Source of the DNA: Shimia sp051201625
GTDB lineage: Bacteria; Pseudomonadota; Alphaproteobacteria; Rhodobacterales; Rhodobacteraceae
DNA: 64,000 nt
Assembly: GCF_051201625.1 (NCBI RefSeq)
Contig: NZ_CP179203.1
Coordinates: 3,348,001-3,412,000, forward strand
Direction of reading: 5' to 3'
In this document: one piece after another, positions 27,277 through 37,002 of the stretch
How the letters are laid out: every line of letters begins with the position of its first letter
Position numbering within the stretch: the first letter of the stretch is position 1
Made by a program: the position numbers and the translations under genes
Notes under the pieces: model-generated
Databases searched by the model: none
Told to the model about the DNA's origin: nothing
The model's input: only the letters and a program-made list of their open reading frames with translations

Positions 27277-29778
27277 CTAAGATGCCGCGTCCGCAGTCCC
27301 AACGGCTACATCGCTGCCCCTACTATTTTTATAATCCGTCTTGATCCATCGCAGGCGCAACGCATTACTCAAAACAAAAACGCTCGAAAGCGCCATGGCG
27401 CTGGCGGCCAAAACCGGAGACAACATCGGCCCACCGAATGGATAAAGCACACCCGCTGCAACTGGCACGAGTAAAATATTGTACCCAAACGCCCAGAAGA
27501 GGTTCTGCGCGATGTTGCGGATCACCCGCTGGCTAACCGAAACTGCCTTCACCACGCCAAAAAGATCACCTGCCATTAACACAACATCAGCAGCTTCAAT
27601 CGCAATATCGGTTCCTGTGCCTATGGCAATGCCAACATCAGCTGTTGCCAGCGCTGGCGCATCGTTGATTCCGTCTCCGACAAAGGCAACCACTCCCACT
27701 TCTGCACGCAGCGCCTTTAGCGCCTCTACCTTCCCGTCAGGCAACACCTCAGCCACCACTTGAGTCATTCCGAGACTTCTAGCGATCGCATCTGCTGTGT
27801 GTTGATTGTCTCCCGTGATCATCACCGTCTTCAAACCCATGTCGTGTAGAGCGGAGATTACATCGCGTGCGGCGGGCTTGATCGGATCTGCTACTGCTAG
27901 CACGGCGGCAAGCTGGCCATCAATTGCCATAAATAACGGCGTGCGCCCAAGGCGTCCAAGAGCCCGCAGATCTTCTTCAAAGGCATCACAGAGAATACCT
28001 TCGCGCTGCATCAACCTGTCTGCGCCAATTAAAATTGTTCGTCCACCCACACTTGCCTGAACACCAAAACCTGCCAAAGCCTCGAAATTTTCAGCAATCG
28101 AAATCTCAAGTGCCAAGGCATCAGCAGCTCTAACCACAGCTTGGGAAACAGGATGCTCCGAATGTAACTCAACAGATGCTGCCAACGCCAAAACGTCGTT
28201 TGCCGCGAAACCATTCAGAGGTGTCAAATCAGTCAGCTCCGGCTGACCGGCAGTCAACGTACCAGTCTTATCAAAAGCGATCATTTTGCAGTTTTTCAGC
28301 CTCTGAAGAGCCTCCCCTTTGCGAAACAGAACACCCAGCTGTGCCGCTCGGCCAGTGCCAACCATAATCGAAGTCGGCGTCGCCAGCCCCATCGCGCATG
28401 GACACGCAATGATCAACACGGACACTCCGGCGACAAGAGCCCTACCTAACGTCGGATCTGGTCCAAGATAAAGCCAAAGTGCGACTGTTATCATGGCCAC
28501 GACTAAAACGGTGGGCACAAACCACGCGGTGATCTGATCGACAATTCGCTGAATTGGCAACTTTGACCCTTGTGCCTGTTGAACCATCTTGATGATTTGC
28601 GCAAGTTTTGTATCGGCACCCACCCTTTCAGCCCGAAACACCAAAGCGCCCCGCCCGTTTACAGTACCACCAACAACGGTATCCCCATCGCGTTTCTCTG
28701 CAGGGATGGGTTCACCTGTGATCATGCTTTCGTCCACCCAGGACACCCCTGAGATCACAACCCCGTCAACTGCAATTTTTTCGCCAGGGCGAACATGAAC
28801 AATATCACCAACAGAAATGTCAACAATCGGCACATCCGTGATCACACTGTTAATTTCAACCCGCGCATTGCGCGGTTTTAATCCAATCAGTTTTCGTATC
28901 GCAGTTCCGGCTTGCCCCTTAGCGCGTGCTTCCATGAGACGACCTAGCATTATCAAAATCACGATCGCTCCAGCAGCCTCAAAATATACATTCGCCGCCC
29001 CATCCGGCAAAAACTCAGGCATAAACGTGGCAATAGCGGAGAATAGGTAAGCTGCAGACGTACCCAGCGCAACTAGTGAATTCATGTCGGGCGTGCACCT
29101 AAACAGGCTTGGGAAACCTTTGGTATAAAACGAACGCCCTGGCCCGAACAAAACCAAAGTCGTTAAAAAAAATTGAAAATAGTAGCTGTTACTTAGTCCA
29201 AGCGTTCCATTAACCCAATGATGCACGCCAGGAACGATGTGCGATCCCATTTCTAGAAAAAAAACTGGCAAGAAAAATACTGACGCACATATCGTTTGCC
29301 GTTTCAAGCGTGCGAAATCTTCGGCCTTGTGCAGGTTATTCGGTGTCCCGCCCTGTCGCAAAAGTTGTGCAGGATAGCCTGCCTGCGTGGCGAGGTTGGC
29401 GATGGTATCAGCGGTGACACTTCCCACGACATGCTTTACCGTTGCCGTCTCGTTGGCCAAATTCACGTTAGCGGAAACAACAGCAGGATCCGTTATCAGC
29501 GCTTGTTCTACCTGCCGCACACAGCTGGCGCAGTTCATCCCTGAAATCTGAATCTGAAGATCGTGAACCACTGCTGGGTACCCTGCTTGGTGCAGCGATG
29601 CTGTAAGTTCAAATGAAGTTGCCGGAGCTGAATACTCAATGTGCACGGTTTCATTCGCCAGATTTACCGAGGCTTTTTCAACACCTTCAATTCCTAAAAG
29701 CGCCCTTTCAGCGCGTCCGGCACACGACGCGCAGCTCAACCCTTGAAGCCGAAACTGAATAATTTGAGACTCTGACAT
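27277..29778 (-). CDS. copA: Copper-exporting P-type ATPase CopA
   Basis: Start at ATG 29778 (MSESQIIQFRLQGLSC), 833 residues; the frame is open upstream but the control region lies there. Two N-terminal heavy-metal domains with CASC at 16-19 and 83-86, eight membrane segments, actuator TGEP (354-357), transmembrane CPC (459-461), phosphorylation site DKTGT (503-507) and the hinge GDGINDAPALATADVG. It exports Cu(I) from the cytoplasm using ATP. The cueR gene follows in the same operon. Confidence 0.96.
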   Translation of the reverse strand: MSESQIIQFRLQGLSCASCAGRAERALLGIEGVEKASVNLANETVHIEYSAPATSFELTASLHQAGYPAVVHDLQIQISGMNCASCVRQVEQALITDPAVVSANVNLANETATVKHVVGSVTADTIANLATQAGYPAQLLRQGGTPNNLHKAEDFARLKRQTICASVFFLPVFFLEMGSHIVPGVHHWVNGTLGLSNSYYFQFFLTTLVLFGPGRSFYTKGFPSLFRCTPDMNSLVALGTSAAYLFSAIATFMPEFLPDGAANVYFEAAGAIVILIMLGRLMEARAKGQAGTAIRKLIGLKPRNARVEINSVITDVPIVDISVGDIVHVRPGEKIAVDGVVISGVSWVDESMITGEPIPAEKRDGDTVVGGTVNGRGALVFRAERVGADTKLAQIIKMVQQAQGSKLPIQRIVDQITAWFVPTVLVVAMITVALWLYLGPDPTLGRALVAGVSVLIIACPCAMGLATPTSIMVGTGRAAQLGVLFRKGEALQRLKNCKMIAFDKTGTLTAGQPELTDLTPLNGFAANDVLALAASVELHSEHPVSQAVVRAADALALEISIAENFEALAGFGVQASVGGRTILIGADRLMQREGILCDAFEEDLRALGRLGRTPLFMAIDGQLAAVLAVADPIKPAARDVISALHDMGLKTVMITGDNQHTADAIARSLGMTQVVAEVLPDGKVEALKALRAEVGVVAFVGDGINDAPALATADVGIAIGTGTDIAIEAADVVLMAGDLFGVVKAVSVSQRVIRNIAQNLFWAFGYNILLVPVAAGVLYPFGGPMLSPVLAASAMALSSVFVLSNALRLRWIKTDYKNSRGSDVAVGTADAAS

Positions 29779-29803
29779 GACACAACCATTACGATGATTT
29801 AAG

Positions 29804-29834
29804 ACTATAAAGGTTCCAGTGAGGAGAAGGTCAA
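29804..29834 (-). promoter_or_regulatory. CueR-type promoter of copA
   Basis: On the minus strand a -35 TTGACC (29829-29834) and a -10 TATAGT (29804-29809) are separated by 19 bp, the stretched spacing typical of MerR-family promoters. The spacer carries the imperfect dyad ACCTTCTCC / GGAACCT, close to known CueR operators. It lies about 25 bp upstream of the copA start. Confidence 0.85.
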
Positions 29835-29982
29835 GCGTCCATCGCAAACGTCGAACATTTAGACAACTTGCGGCATAACTCAAATGTTGAAGAGAAAATT
29901 TCTGCAAATTTCGAATATTCTATTTGATCTTAAAGTTTTTTCTCGAGAGAAATTAAGTCGAACCAAAAAAAGGAGGAACGCT

Positions 29983-31437
29983 GTGTTCATAGGGCTTGAT
30001 CTGGGAACATCCGGACTCCGCGCACTTCTTGTTGACGAATTACAGCGAGTTATTGCGTCTCGAGAAGTCAGCTACGATACGGCCCGCCCGCATCCTGGCT
30101 GGAGCGAACAAAATCCTCTGACTTGGATTGATGCATGCGTGACAGTTCTCGCAGCACTGCGCACCGACTACCCGGCAATCATGACCGCAGTTAAGGGTAT
30201 AGGCGTATCGGGACATATGCACGGGGCAACCCTTCTTGATGCCTCCGGGCAGGTCTTACGCCCTTGCTTAATGTGGAATGATACCCGCAGCGCCCTTCAA
30301 GCAGCACGTCTCGATGCGAACCCCAAGTTTCGCGATCTATCTGGCAATATCGTTTTCCCAGGTTTCACCGCACCGAAGGTGTTGTGGGTCGCAGAAAACG
30401 AACCTGATATCTTTGCACGAACTGCAAAAGTTTTGCTGCCTAAAGACTATCTGAATTATTGGCTGACAGGCTCATATACCTCTGACATGTCAGACAGCTC
30501 GGGCACAAGCTGGCTAAACGTTGGAGCGCGTAACTGGTCCGATACATTGCTAGAAGGGTCAGGAATGAGCCGCCAACAAATGCCTAAATTGTTTGAGGGA
30601 TCCAGCCCGATTGGTACTTTGCAACCCGAAGCTGCCAAAGCCTTGGGGCTGTCCCCCAAAGTCGTTGTCGCTGCCGGCGCGGGTGATAATGCTGCGGCCG
30701 CCTGTGGGATTGGCGCCTTGTCCAATGGCGATGGATTTGTATCCTTGGGCAGCTCCGGCGTTTTGCTAACCGGGCGCGATAGTTACGTTCCTGACGCTGA
30801 TAGTGCAGTACACACTTTCTGCCATGCAATTCCCGATCGCTGGTATCAGATGGGCGTAATTCTGGCAGCAACCGATAGCCTCAACTGGCTGGCACGCAAT
30901 CTCGGACAATCACCGGAAGATTTGTCACGGGCATTAGGAGATCGTATCCACGGCCCCAGCAAGCTACGGTTTTTGCCTTATCTCTCCGGTGAGCGCACAC
31001 CGCACAATGATGCAGAATTACGCGGCGCCCTAATTGGGCTCGATATTTCGCACGGACCTCAAAATTTAACCCAAGCCGTTATTGAGGGAGTTTCTTTTGC
31101 TTTAAAAGATAATCTTGGCTCTCTAACGTCAGCAGGAGCTCAGCTAAACAGCATCATCGCCATTGGAGGAGGCTCACAATCCCCCTATTGGGTTGAGCTA
31201 ATAGCAACTCTGCTGAACCTACCAGTCTCCTTGCCCGCGAAAGGCGAATTCGGCGCGGCACTTGGTGCCGCACGTCTAGCAATCTGTGCTGCAACTGCGG
31301 CCAAAGCGGAAGAGGTGATGACACAACCCAAACTGAAACAAACCATAGATCCACGAACTGATCTGCGCCCTGCTTACGACGCGGCATACGCCGCCTTCAG
31401 AAACTCTTATCCTGGCATAAAGGCCCTTCAATCATGA
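29983..31437 (+). CDS. xylB: Xylulokinase
   Basis: GTG at 29983 with AGGAGG 6 bases upstream; an ATG at 29884 is in frame but lies in the divergent promoter region. 484 residues, the usual xylulokinase length. FIGLDLGTSGLRALLVD (phosphate-1), GVSGHMHGATLLD (substrate Met-His-Gly), MWNDTRS, GAGDNAAAACGIG, SLGSSGVL and IIAIGGGSQSPYW (adenosine) are all present. Phosphorylates D-xylulose to feed the pentose phosphate pathway. Overlaps xylA by 4 bp. Confidence 0.95.
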   Translation: MFIGLDLGTSGLRALLVDELQRVIASREVSYDTARPHPGWSEQNPLTWIDACVTVLAALRTDYPAIMTAVKGIGVSGHMHGATLLDASGQVLRPCLMWNDTRSALQAARLDANPKFRDLSGNIVFPGFTAPKVLWVAENEPDIFARTAKVLLPKDYLNYWLTGSYTSDMSDSSGTSWLNVGARNWSDTLLEGSGMSRQQMPKLFEGSSPIGTLQPEAAKALGLSPKVVVAAGAGDNAAAACGIGALSNGDGFVSLGSSGVLLTGRDSYVPDADSAVHTFCHAIPDRWYQMGVILAATDSLNWLARNLGQSPEDLSRALGDRIHGPSKLRFLPYLSGERTPHNDAELRGALIGLDISHGPQNLTQAVIEGVSFALKDNLGSLTSAGAQLNSIIAIGGGSQSPYWVELIATLLNLPVSLPAKGEFGAALGAARLAICAATAAKAEEVMTQPKLKQTIDPRTDLRPAYDAAYAAFRNSYPGIKALQS

Positions 31438-32738
31438 CCGATTTCTTCCAAGGTATCATGCCCATCGCCTATGAAGGCACTCACAGTGACAACCCAATGG
31501 CGTTCCGACACTACAACCCCGACGAATTAGTTTTGGGTAAACGAATGGAAGATCACCTACGCTTTGCTGTGGCTTATTGGCATTCTTTCGCTTGGGAAGG
31601 TGGCGACCCATTTGGAAATAAAACGTTTGAACGCCCATGGCACCCACAAGACCAGATGGCCAATGCTAAGATAAAGGCCGATGCCGCCTTCGAGATGTTC
31701 GACATACTTGGGCAGCCGTTTTTCTGCTGGCACGACGCAGATATCCGCCCTGAAGGTGAAAATTTCGCCGAAAGCCTGCGAAACTTTGAAGAAATAATCA
31801 CCTACTTTGAAGAGAAAATGTCAACACGCAACACCGCGCTACTCTGGGGCACCGCAAACATGTTCAGTCACCGCCGCTGGATGAGCGGTGCATCGACCAA
31901 CCCAGACCCTGATGTATTCGCCTACGCCGCCGCCACTGTCAAAACTTGTATGGACGCCACGATGAAGCTAGGAGGCAAAAACTATGTGTTATGGGGCGGC
32001 CGCGAAGGCTATGAAACCTTGCTAAACACCGACATGTCCCGTGAACTTGACCATATGGGCCGCTTTCTAAATATGGTCGTGGATTACAAAAACAAAATTG
32101 GTTTTGAAGGCACCATTCTTTTAGAACCAAAACCACAGGAGCCATCCAAACATCAGTACGATTATGATGCGGCCACTTGCTACGGGTTTTTGCAAAAATA
32201 CGGATTGGAAAACGAGGTCAAGCTTAACCTTGAACAGGGCCATGCCATCCTCGCAGGACATTCGTTTGAACACGAAATCGCCACCGCTGCCGCGCTTGGT
32301 GTTCTTGGATCGATCGATATGAACCGCAACGACTATCAATCCGGCTGGGACACAGATCAGTTCCCTAATTCAACTCCTGAAGTAGCCTTGGCCTACTACC
32401 ACATTCTCAAAGCGGGCGGCCTTGGCGCTGGCGGCACAAATTTCGATGCAAAGCTGCGGCGTCAGTCACTGGACGCTAAGGATCTGATTGCAGCTCATGT
32501 GGGTGGAATGGACATATGTGCGCGTGGATTGAAGGCCGCAGCAGCAATGATAGAGGATGGTGGTTTGGAGGATGCGCTTACCGAGCGTTACTCCGCTTGG
32601 GATACCCCCGAGGCGACAGCCATGCTGGCTAGTGATCTCGGTTCCATTTTCCAAACCGTCAACAACGGTGAAATCAATCCAGCACCTAAATCTGGGAGGC
32701 AGGAGATTCTCGAGAACTACGTCAACAGGTTTGTTTGA
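31434..32738 (+). CDS. xylA: Xylose isomerase
   Basis: 434 residues, full length, starting with ATG in an ATGA overlap with xylB. Catalytic and metal-binding motifs: FCWHDADIRPEG (active-site His and Asp), LWGGREGYETLLNTD, LLEPKPQEPSKHQYDYD (first metal Glu and neighbouring Lys), LNLEQGHA (Glu, His) and GSIDMNRND. Converts D-xylose to D-xylulose. No xylose transporter or XylR lies in the window. Confidence 0.97.
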   Translation: MTDFFQGIMPIAYEGTHSDNPMAFRHYNPDELVLGKRMEDHLRFAVAYWHSFAWEGGDPFGNKTFERPWHPQDQMANAKIKADAAFEMFDILGQPFFCWHDADIRPEGENFAESLRNFEEIITYFEEKMSTRNTALLWGTANMFSHRRWMSGASTNPDPDVFAYAAATVKTCMDATMKLGGKNYVLWGGREGYETLLNTDMSRELDHMGRFLNMVVDYKNKIGFEGTILLEPKPQEPSKHQYDYDAATCYGFLQKYGLENEVKLNLEQGHAILAGHSFEHEIATAAALGVLGSIDMNRNDYQSGWDTDQFPNSTPEVALAYYHILKAGGLGAGGTNFDAKLRRQSLDAKDLIAAHVGGMDICARGLKAAAAMIEDGGLEDALTERYSAWDTPEATAMLASDLGSIFQTVNNGEINPAPKSGRQEILENYVNRFV

Positions 32739-33067
32739 GCGTAAGTAAAATAACCAAAAAGCCGTATCGAAATTCAGTGGGTGACATTAATGTCTAAGTA
32801 AGTTGACGGCCATGAAAGGTTTACCTCACGGATTCAAAATCCGATTTAACCACTGTTTTCATTTAATCTTTTTGTAAACTAATGCGGTTTTCAATCACGA
32901 AAGATCAATACCTTTGTGTGCAATTGTAAACCGTGATTGGGCCTCGAAAATCATGCAGCAAGATGCATGATCGGCGGAATGCAGACATTCGCTGCGCTCT
33001 GTGCCGAGTTCAGCTGTGCGGACAAAGCTAACATTCCCTGAGATGAATCCAATGGCCGCTTTCGTTT
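32739..33067. other. Spacer between xylA and the iron region
   Basis: About 330 bases with no gene. The right part (about 32970-33040) resembles the short degenerate GCGGA...CATTCGCTGCG elements that are common between roseobacter genes. A related stretch follows 43350 at the far end of the iron region. Confidence 0.4.
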
Positions 33068-33541
33068 TTACGGCCTAGTTTTCAGATCCTCGAGGAGTTC
33101 CCGAAAAGCGGCCCGTGCCGCCCCTGGATGACGCACTCTGGTAGCCTCGTCCAAGTTCGGCGTATCCTCCCCGACAACAATCAGTCCAACCATTCCCATC
33201 TCGTAGTGGGGCAAGCAAACATATCCATACACTCCTGGCACCGTCAGGGTGATGCTGAACTCCTCATCCATTGGACTGTTCCACGGCTCGGCCCCTTCTG
33301 GGATCATGCCGCGTTTGCTTACGGTGTTGTGGCCCGTGTCTGTTGGAACAAACGTAACCGTATCACCTAACTGAACATATAGGATGTCGGGTGCGAACAC
33401 GTTTGTATGCTGCGCATCGTTGGTCGCTGCATTCAACATCATGACCCGAAACTCTTCGGCGGTCGCGGCAAAGGGCGTCATGCAAATGGTGGCGACAAGG
33501 CCAAAGCGGTGAAGCCGCTTAGTCAGCGTAAGCGTGAACAT
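33068..33541 (-). CDS. Pseudoazurin-like blue copper protein
   Basis: Start at ATG 33541 gives 157 residues with an N-terminal signal peptide ending about AATAEEF. The type 1 copper ligands are visible: GHN with His71, then VCLPHYEMGM with Cys109, His112 and Met117 at pseudoazurin spacing. A small periplasmic electron carrier. The gene overlaps the end of the ABC ATPase gene by 23 bp and lies last in that transporter operon, suggesting redox help in metal uptake, by inference. Confidence 0.86.
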   Translation of the reverse strand: MFTLTLTKRLHRFGLVATICMTPFAATAEEFRVMMLNAATNDAQHTNVFAPDILYVQLGDTVTFVPTDTGHNTVSKRGMIPEGAEPWNSPMDEEFSITLTVPGVYGYVCLPHYEMGMVGLIVVGEDTPNLDEATRVRHPGAARAAFRELLEDLKTRP

Positions 33542-34289
33542 TGAGTTCCTTTCTGGGGCCAGTTCCTGTCTGCACGGCGACATTATAACTGTCGGCAATC
33601 ATTGGGTCTGACAGAACCGTCTCTGGCCTACCTTGAGCCAGTATCCTGCCCGACCCAATCAGCAACAGGTGATCGGCGTACCGCGCCGCGAGGTTAAGAT
33701 CATGCATGGCAACAATCCCGATGGTCCCCCGTTCCTGCATCGTGGCTTTGATACGACCCATCACATCAAGTTGGTGGTGTAGATCAAGCGCACTGGTTGG
33801 CTCGTCGAACAGATATACGTCAGAGCGTCGGATCAAAGCTTGGCAGACCGACACCATCTGGGCTTGTCCCCCTGACAAATCCCCGATGTTTGCATTTGCG
33901 AGATGTCCTATGCCTGCTTTGTCCAAAGCTGATGCTACGGCGGTCATATCGGCCTGTGACACACGCCAACCGCTCAATTGTTTTTGAGCCATTAGAACCA
34001 CGTCAAATACTGACAGAGCAGCATTCGCGCTGAAAAATTGGGGCATGAAACAGATGCGTTTCAGGCGTTGCTGGATCGTCAGCTTGGACAGGTCTTGTCC
34101 GTCCAAATCGATCTGCCCCGCATTCGGCTTGATCAGCCCTGCGATGGTGCGAAACAGTGTAGACTTGCCCGCAGCGTTCGGACCAATCAACGCGGTTAGG
34201 TGTCCAGTTTGGAGGTTCGTGAACCCCGTGTCCTGCAGGACAGTACGGGTCCTGAAGGCAACGTTTATTCCTGATGCTGTCAAACTCAT
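33519..34289 (-). CDS. Iron-type (FecE-like) ABC transporter ATP-binding protein
   Basis: ATG at 34289 overlaps the permease stop by 4 bp; 256 residues. Walker A GPNAAGKST, signature LSGGQAQM, Walker B VYLFDEPTSALD, and switch His in VAMHDLNLAARYAD. These match the ATPase of ferric siderophore/heme/cobalamin importers. It powers uptake through the FecCD-type permease encoded just upstream. Confidence 0.93.
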   Translation of the reverse strand: MSLTASGINVAFRTRTVLQDTGFTNLQTGHLTALIGPNAAGKSTLFRTIAGLIKPNAGQIDLDGQDLSKLTIQQRLKRICFMPQFFSANAALSVFDVVLMAQKQLSGWRVSQADMTAVASALDKAGIGHLANANIGDLSGGQAQMVSVCQALIRRSDVYLFDEPTSALDLHHQLDVMGRIKATMQERGTIGIVAMHDLNLAARYADHLLLIGSGRILAQGRPETVLSDPMIADSYNVAVQTGTGPRKELNVHAYAD

Positions 34290-35362
34290 TGCCAGTGCCT
34301 TTGCCGTTGAGAGAGGATCAGACTGATGAAGAACGGGATACCGATCAGCGATGTGATCATGCCGATGGGATAGATAACCCCTGGTGTGATTGCCTTGGAG
34401 GCAATGGATGTTCCCGACATGATCAAGGCCCCTGCAAGGGCCGAGAATGGGAGAAACCCACGTTGATCTTCGCCAACGATAATCCGCGCGATATGTGGCC
34501 CGACAAGGCCGACAAAAGCGACGGCACCAACGAATGACACCGCTACGGCAGCCAACAAGGACACGCCTGCCAAGACGGTGAGGCGCAAGAATGAGACGTT
34601 CATGCCAAGGCTGGCTGCCTTTTCCTCCCCCATGCGCAGTGCAGTCAAAGCCCATGACCGGGACATGAAATAGGGAACTACAATTGCTAGCACGATCACA
34701 CAGGTCAGAACTTTGCCCCAGCTTGCACGGGCCAATGACCCCAATTGCCAAAAGATGATCTGGGCCAGTTCAAGTTCCGATGCCCCGTATTGCAACAACG
34801 CCAACAGCGCATTGAACGTGAACAGCATCGCGATGCCAACAAGGATCATTGCTTCGGGTGTGACGCCCCGCAGCCGTGTGAATGCGTACAGCGCCAGTGA
34901 TGTGACCATGGCCATCGCAAATGCATTGCCCGTGACGAAGAATGCACCAGCACCTGGGATTAACGACCATTGCAAGGTTATGGCCAATGCAGCACCAAAA
35001 CTCGCCGCTGACGACAGCCCCAATGTGAACGGATCGGCCAACGGGTTGTTCAAGATGGTTTGCATCTCTGCCCCTGCCACACCAAGCATGGCCCCAACAC
35101 AGACCGCCATGAGCGCAATAGGAAGACGCAAGTCCCAGACGATGACCTTATGCTGGACGGACGCATCCGATGGATTGAAGATCACAGCAAGCACATCGGC
35201 GAATGACAGGCTGGCGGGTCCAGTCATAATGTCGATGACGACAGTGAATGACAGTAAAGCAATGGCGGCCAACAGCAGTATAACGCGGCGGTACGTGCGG
35301 GTTTGATAGTTATCGACAAGCTTCGAGACTGCATCGTCATCGATGTCAGAGGTGGCGGTCAT
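34286..35362 (-). CDS. FecCD-family ABC transporter permease
   Basis: Start taken at ATG 35362 (MTATSDIDDDAV) with AGGG upstream; ATG 35383 is an alternative. 358 residues, about ten membrane helices, with LRLPIALMAVCVGAMLGVAGAEMQ and NNPLADPFTLGLSSAASFGA early, and FVGLVGPHIARIIVGEDQR late, the coupling region of the FecCD family. Membrane component of a siderophore, heme or cobalamin importer. Confidence 0.93.
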   Translation of the reverse strand: MTATSDIDDDAVSKLVDNYQTRTYRRVILLLAAIALLSFTVVIDIMTGPASLSFADVLAVIFNPSDASVQHKVIVWDLRLPIALMAVCVGAMLGVAGAEMQTILNNPLADPFTLGLSSAASFGAALAITLQWSLIPGAGAFFVTGNAFAMAMVTSLALYAFTRLRGVTPEAMILVGIAMLFTFNALLALLQYGASELELAQIIFWQLGSLARASWGKVLTCVIVLAIVVPYFMSRSWALTALRMGEEKAASLGMNVSFLRLTVLAGVSLLAAVAVSFVGAVAFVGLVGPHIARIIVGEDQRGFLPFSALAGALIMSGTSIASKAITPGVIYPIGMITSLIGIPFFISLILSQRQRHWQ

Positions 35363-35450
35363 AAGAGGACCCTTTTCAGTCATGAGGTAGAGGCAGGCGC
35401 GATGTAGGTCGAGTAATACACCCGACCCATCCAGTCGCTTCAGAATATGA

Positions 35451-36590
35451 TTACTCAGGAAGGCTGACCCAGAACTGCCCGCTTGTTTCAAAGGGCATGA
35501 ACCGCTCATGCAATTCATCGAACGTCACCTGTGGGTCAAGATCGGTGAAGTCCTCTGGGTGAATCCACTTGGCCAACTGTTGAATAGCGACGAAGTGGTA
35601 AGGGCTGTTATAGAACTGGTGATAGATCGAGTGCATCCGTCCATCCTGCACCGCCCGCAATTCCCTGAACCCAATACGATCTGCGAGTGCTTGAATGCGG
35701 GTTTCATTGTTGGCGGCGTCGCCTTCATACCCAAGCAATGTCGCCGCCACCTCTGGCCGTGCTTCAGACCAGTTCGCACCTGTTCCGAGTAGGATATCAG
35801 GGTCTGCGGCAATCACACCTTCAAGGCTTACTTCCGAGCTATAGCCCGCGAACATTTCGGAGCCATAGTTGCGACCACCTGCAAGTTCGATGAAGCGTCC
35901 ATAATTGAAACTGCCAAACGTGTTGCAACACGCATCAGGGTTCCACCCTGCGGCGTTTTCCATGAAGACCAATGGCTTTTCATCATCTGGCAATGTCTGA
36001 ACAATGTTAGTCACCTTGCGCATCTCAGAAACGTAAAAGTCGATGAACTCAGCAGCACGACTTTCCTCTTCCAACAGTCGGCCAAGCAATAACATCGATG
36101 GAATAGTGTTCGCCGTGGGGTCACGACGGAAATCGATGAACACGACGGACACGCCAGCCTCATCCAACTTTTCGATCAACCCTGTTTCCTCGGCCTTGAA
36201 CAAGTTGCCAAGGTCAAGAATCAGCAGGTCCGCATCGTTCTCAAGGACCGCTTCAATACTGAAATCACCTGAGTATGGATTGCCGAAGTTGACCATGCGG
36301 GCCGTGTCTTCTGGGAAAGCGGCTTCGAACCGCCGAAACGCATCAGGATCATATAGGATCAGATCGTCCTTCCACCCGACGATATGTTCAAACGGATCAT
36401 CGGTGGCGAGTGGCGCAATCGCATACATCATACGCCCTTCGCCAAGAATGATACGTTGAGGTGTATCAGCCAACGTGACCGAACGGCCTGCGATGTCTGT
36501 CACAGTCATAGCGTCGGCAAAGGCCATTGGTGTGGATAGCCCAAGGGCTGCAATGGCGCAAAGGCTTGTTTTCAATCGGGATATTTGCAT
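35451..36590 (-). CDS. Iron-type ABC transporter substrate-binding protein (FecB/BtuF fold)
   Basis: ATG at 36590 with AGGAAAG 10-16 bases upstream. 379 residues with a signal peptide (SLCAIAALGLSTPMAFADA) and the class III binding-protein pattern: DIAGRSVTLADTPQRIIL, DLLILDLGNLF, VVFIDFRRDP and DPDILLGTGANW. First gene of the minus-strand transporter operon. The promoter region contains three TGA-N9-TCA-like boxes, so iron control is likely. Ligand (siderophore or heme) cannot be decided. Confidence 0.9.
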   Translation of the reverse strand: MQISRLKTSLCAIAALGLSTPMAFADAMTVTDIAGRSVTLADTPQRIILGEGRMMYAIAPLATDDPFEHIVGWKDDLILYDPDAFRRFEAAFPEDTARMVNFGNPYSGDFSIEAVLENDADLLILDLGNLFKAEETGLIEKLDEAGVSVVFIDFRRDPTANTIPSMLLLGRLLEEESRAAEFIDFYVSEMRKVTNIVQTLPDDEKPLVFMENAAGWNPDACCNTFGSFNYGRFIELAGGRNYGSEMFAGYSSEVSLEGVIAADPDILLGTGANWSEARPEVAATLLGYEGDAANNETRIQALADRIGFRELRAVQDGRMHSIYHQFYNSPYHFVAIQQLAKWIHPEDFTDLDPQVTFDELHERFMPFETSGQFWVSLPE

Positions 36591-36670
36591 GTCGGGGTCA
36601 CTTTCCTGAGACGTTTCAAAGATGCTCGTCGCTGGGGTGAACCTGGCTGATGGCCTAGGCATTCAGTATC

Positions 36671-36745
36671 TGACTAAAAGAGTCAACAAAACAATTTTAT
36701 TTCTTAGTAAATTAGTCAGGTTGACATATCATACTAAAATACTCA
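36671..36745. promoter_or_regulatory. Three candidate iron-responsive operators (TGA-N9-TCA type)
   Basis: TGACTAAAAGAGTCA at 36671-36685 is an exact TGA-N9-TCA palindrome. TTAGTAAATTAGTCA at 36704-36718 and ATACTAAAATACTCA at 36731-36745 are close variants sharing the CTAAAA core and TCA half. This pattern is that of the iron-responsive box known from RirA and related Rrf2-type regulators in alphaproteobacteria. The cluster lies between the divergent transporter and hemP operons and could control both. Confidence 0.7.
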
Positions 36746-36834
36746 GACTTAGGGCAGCATCCAGCCACCCCACTTTGATGTGGGGAAGCCCGACATCTCC
36801 ACGATCAATGCGACAGATCAAAAGGACGGGCGAA

Positions 36835-37002
36835 ATGGAAAACGTAACGCAAGACTTGAAAGACCAAAGCCGTGACCGCACCACACCACGACCAGACAGA
36901 TCAGAGATTGTGGACGTGCTGTATCAATATGGAACCGCTGAAGGGTTCAGTCTGGAGTGGGTCGTTGATCGGTTCCCACAGCAAATTGGAGGGCGATGCT
37001 GA
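36835..37002 (+). CDS. Small protein of unknown function upstream of hemP
   Basis: ATG 36835 with AGGACGGG upstream encodes 55 residues (MENVTQDLKD ... PQQIGGRC). Charged N-terminus, then EIVDVLYQYGTAEGFSLEWVVDRF, which looks like a short helical domain. No family recognised. Its stop (TGA 37000-37002) overlaps the hemP start as TGATG, so both are translated together. First gene of the iron operon after the operators. Confidence 0.55.
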   Translation: MENVTQDLKDQSRDRTTPRPDRSEIVDVLYQYGTAEGFSLEWVVDRFPQQIGGRC

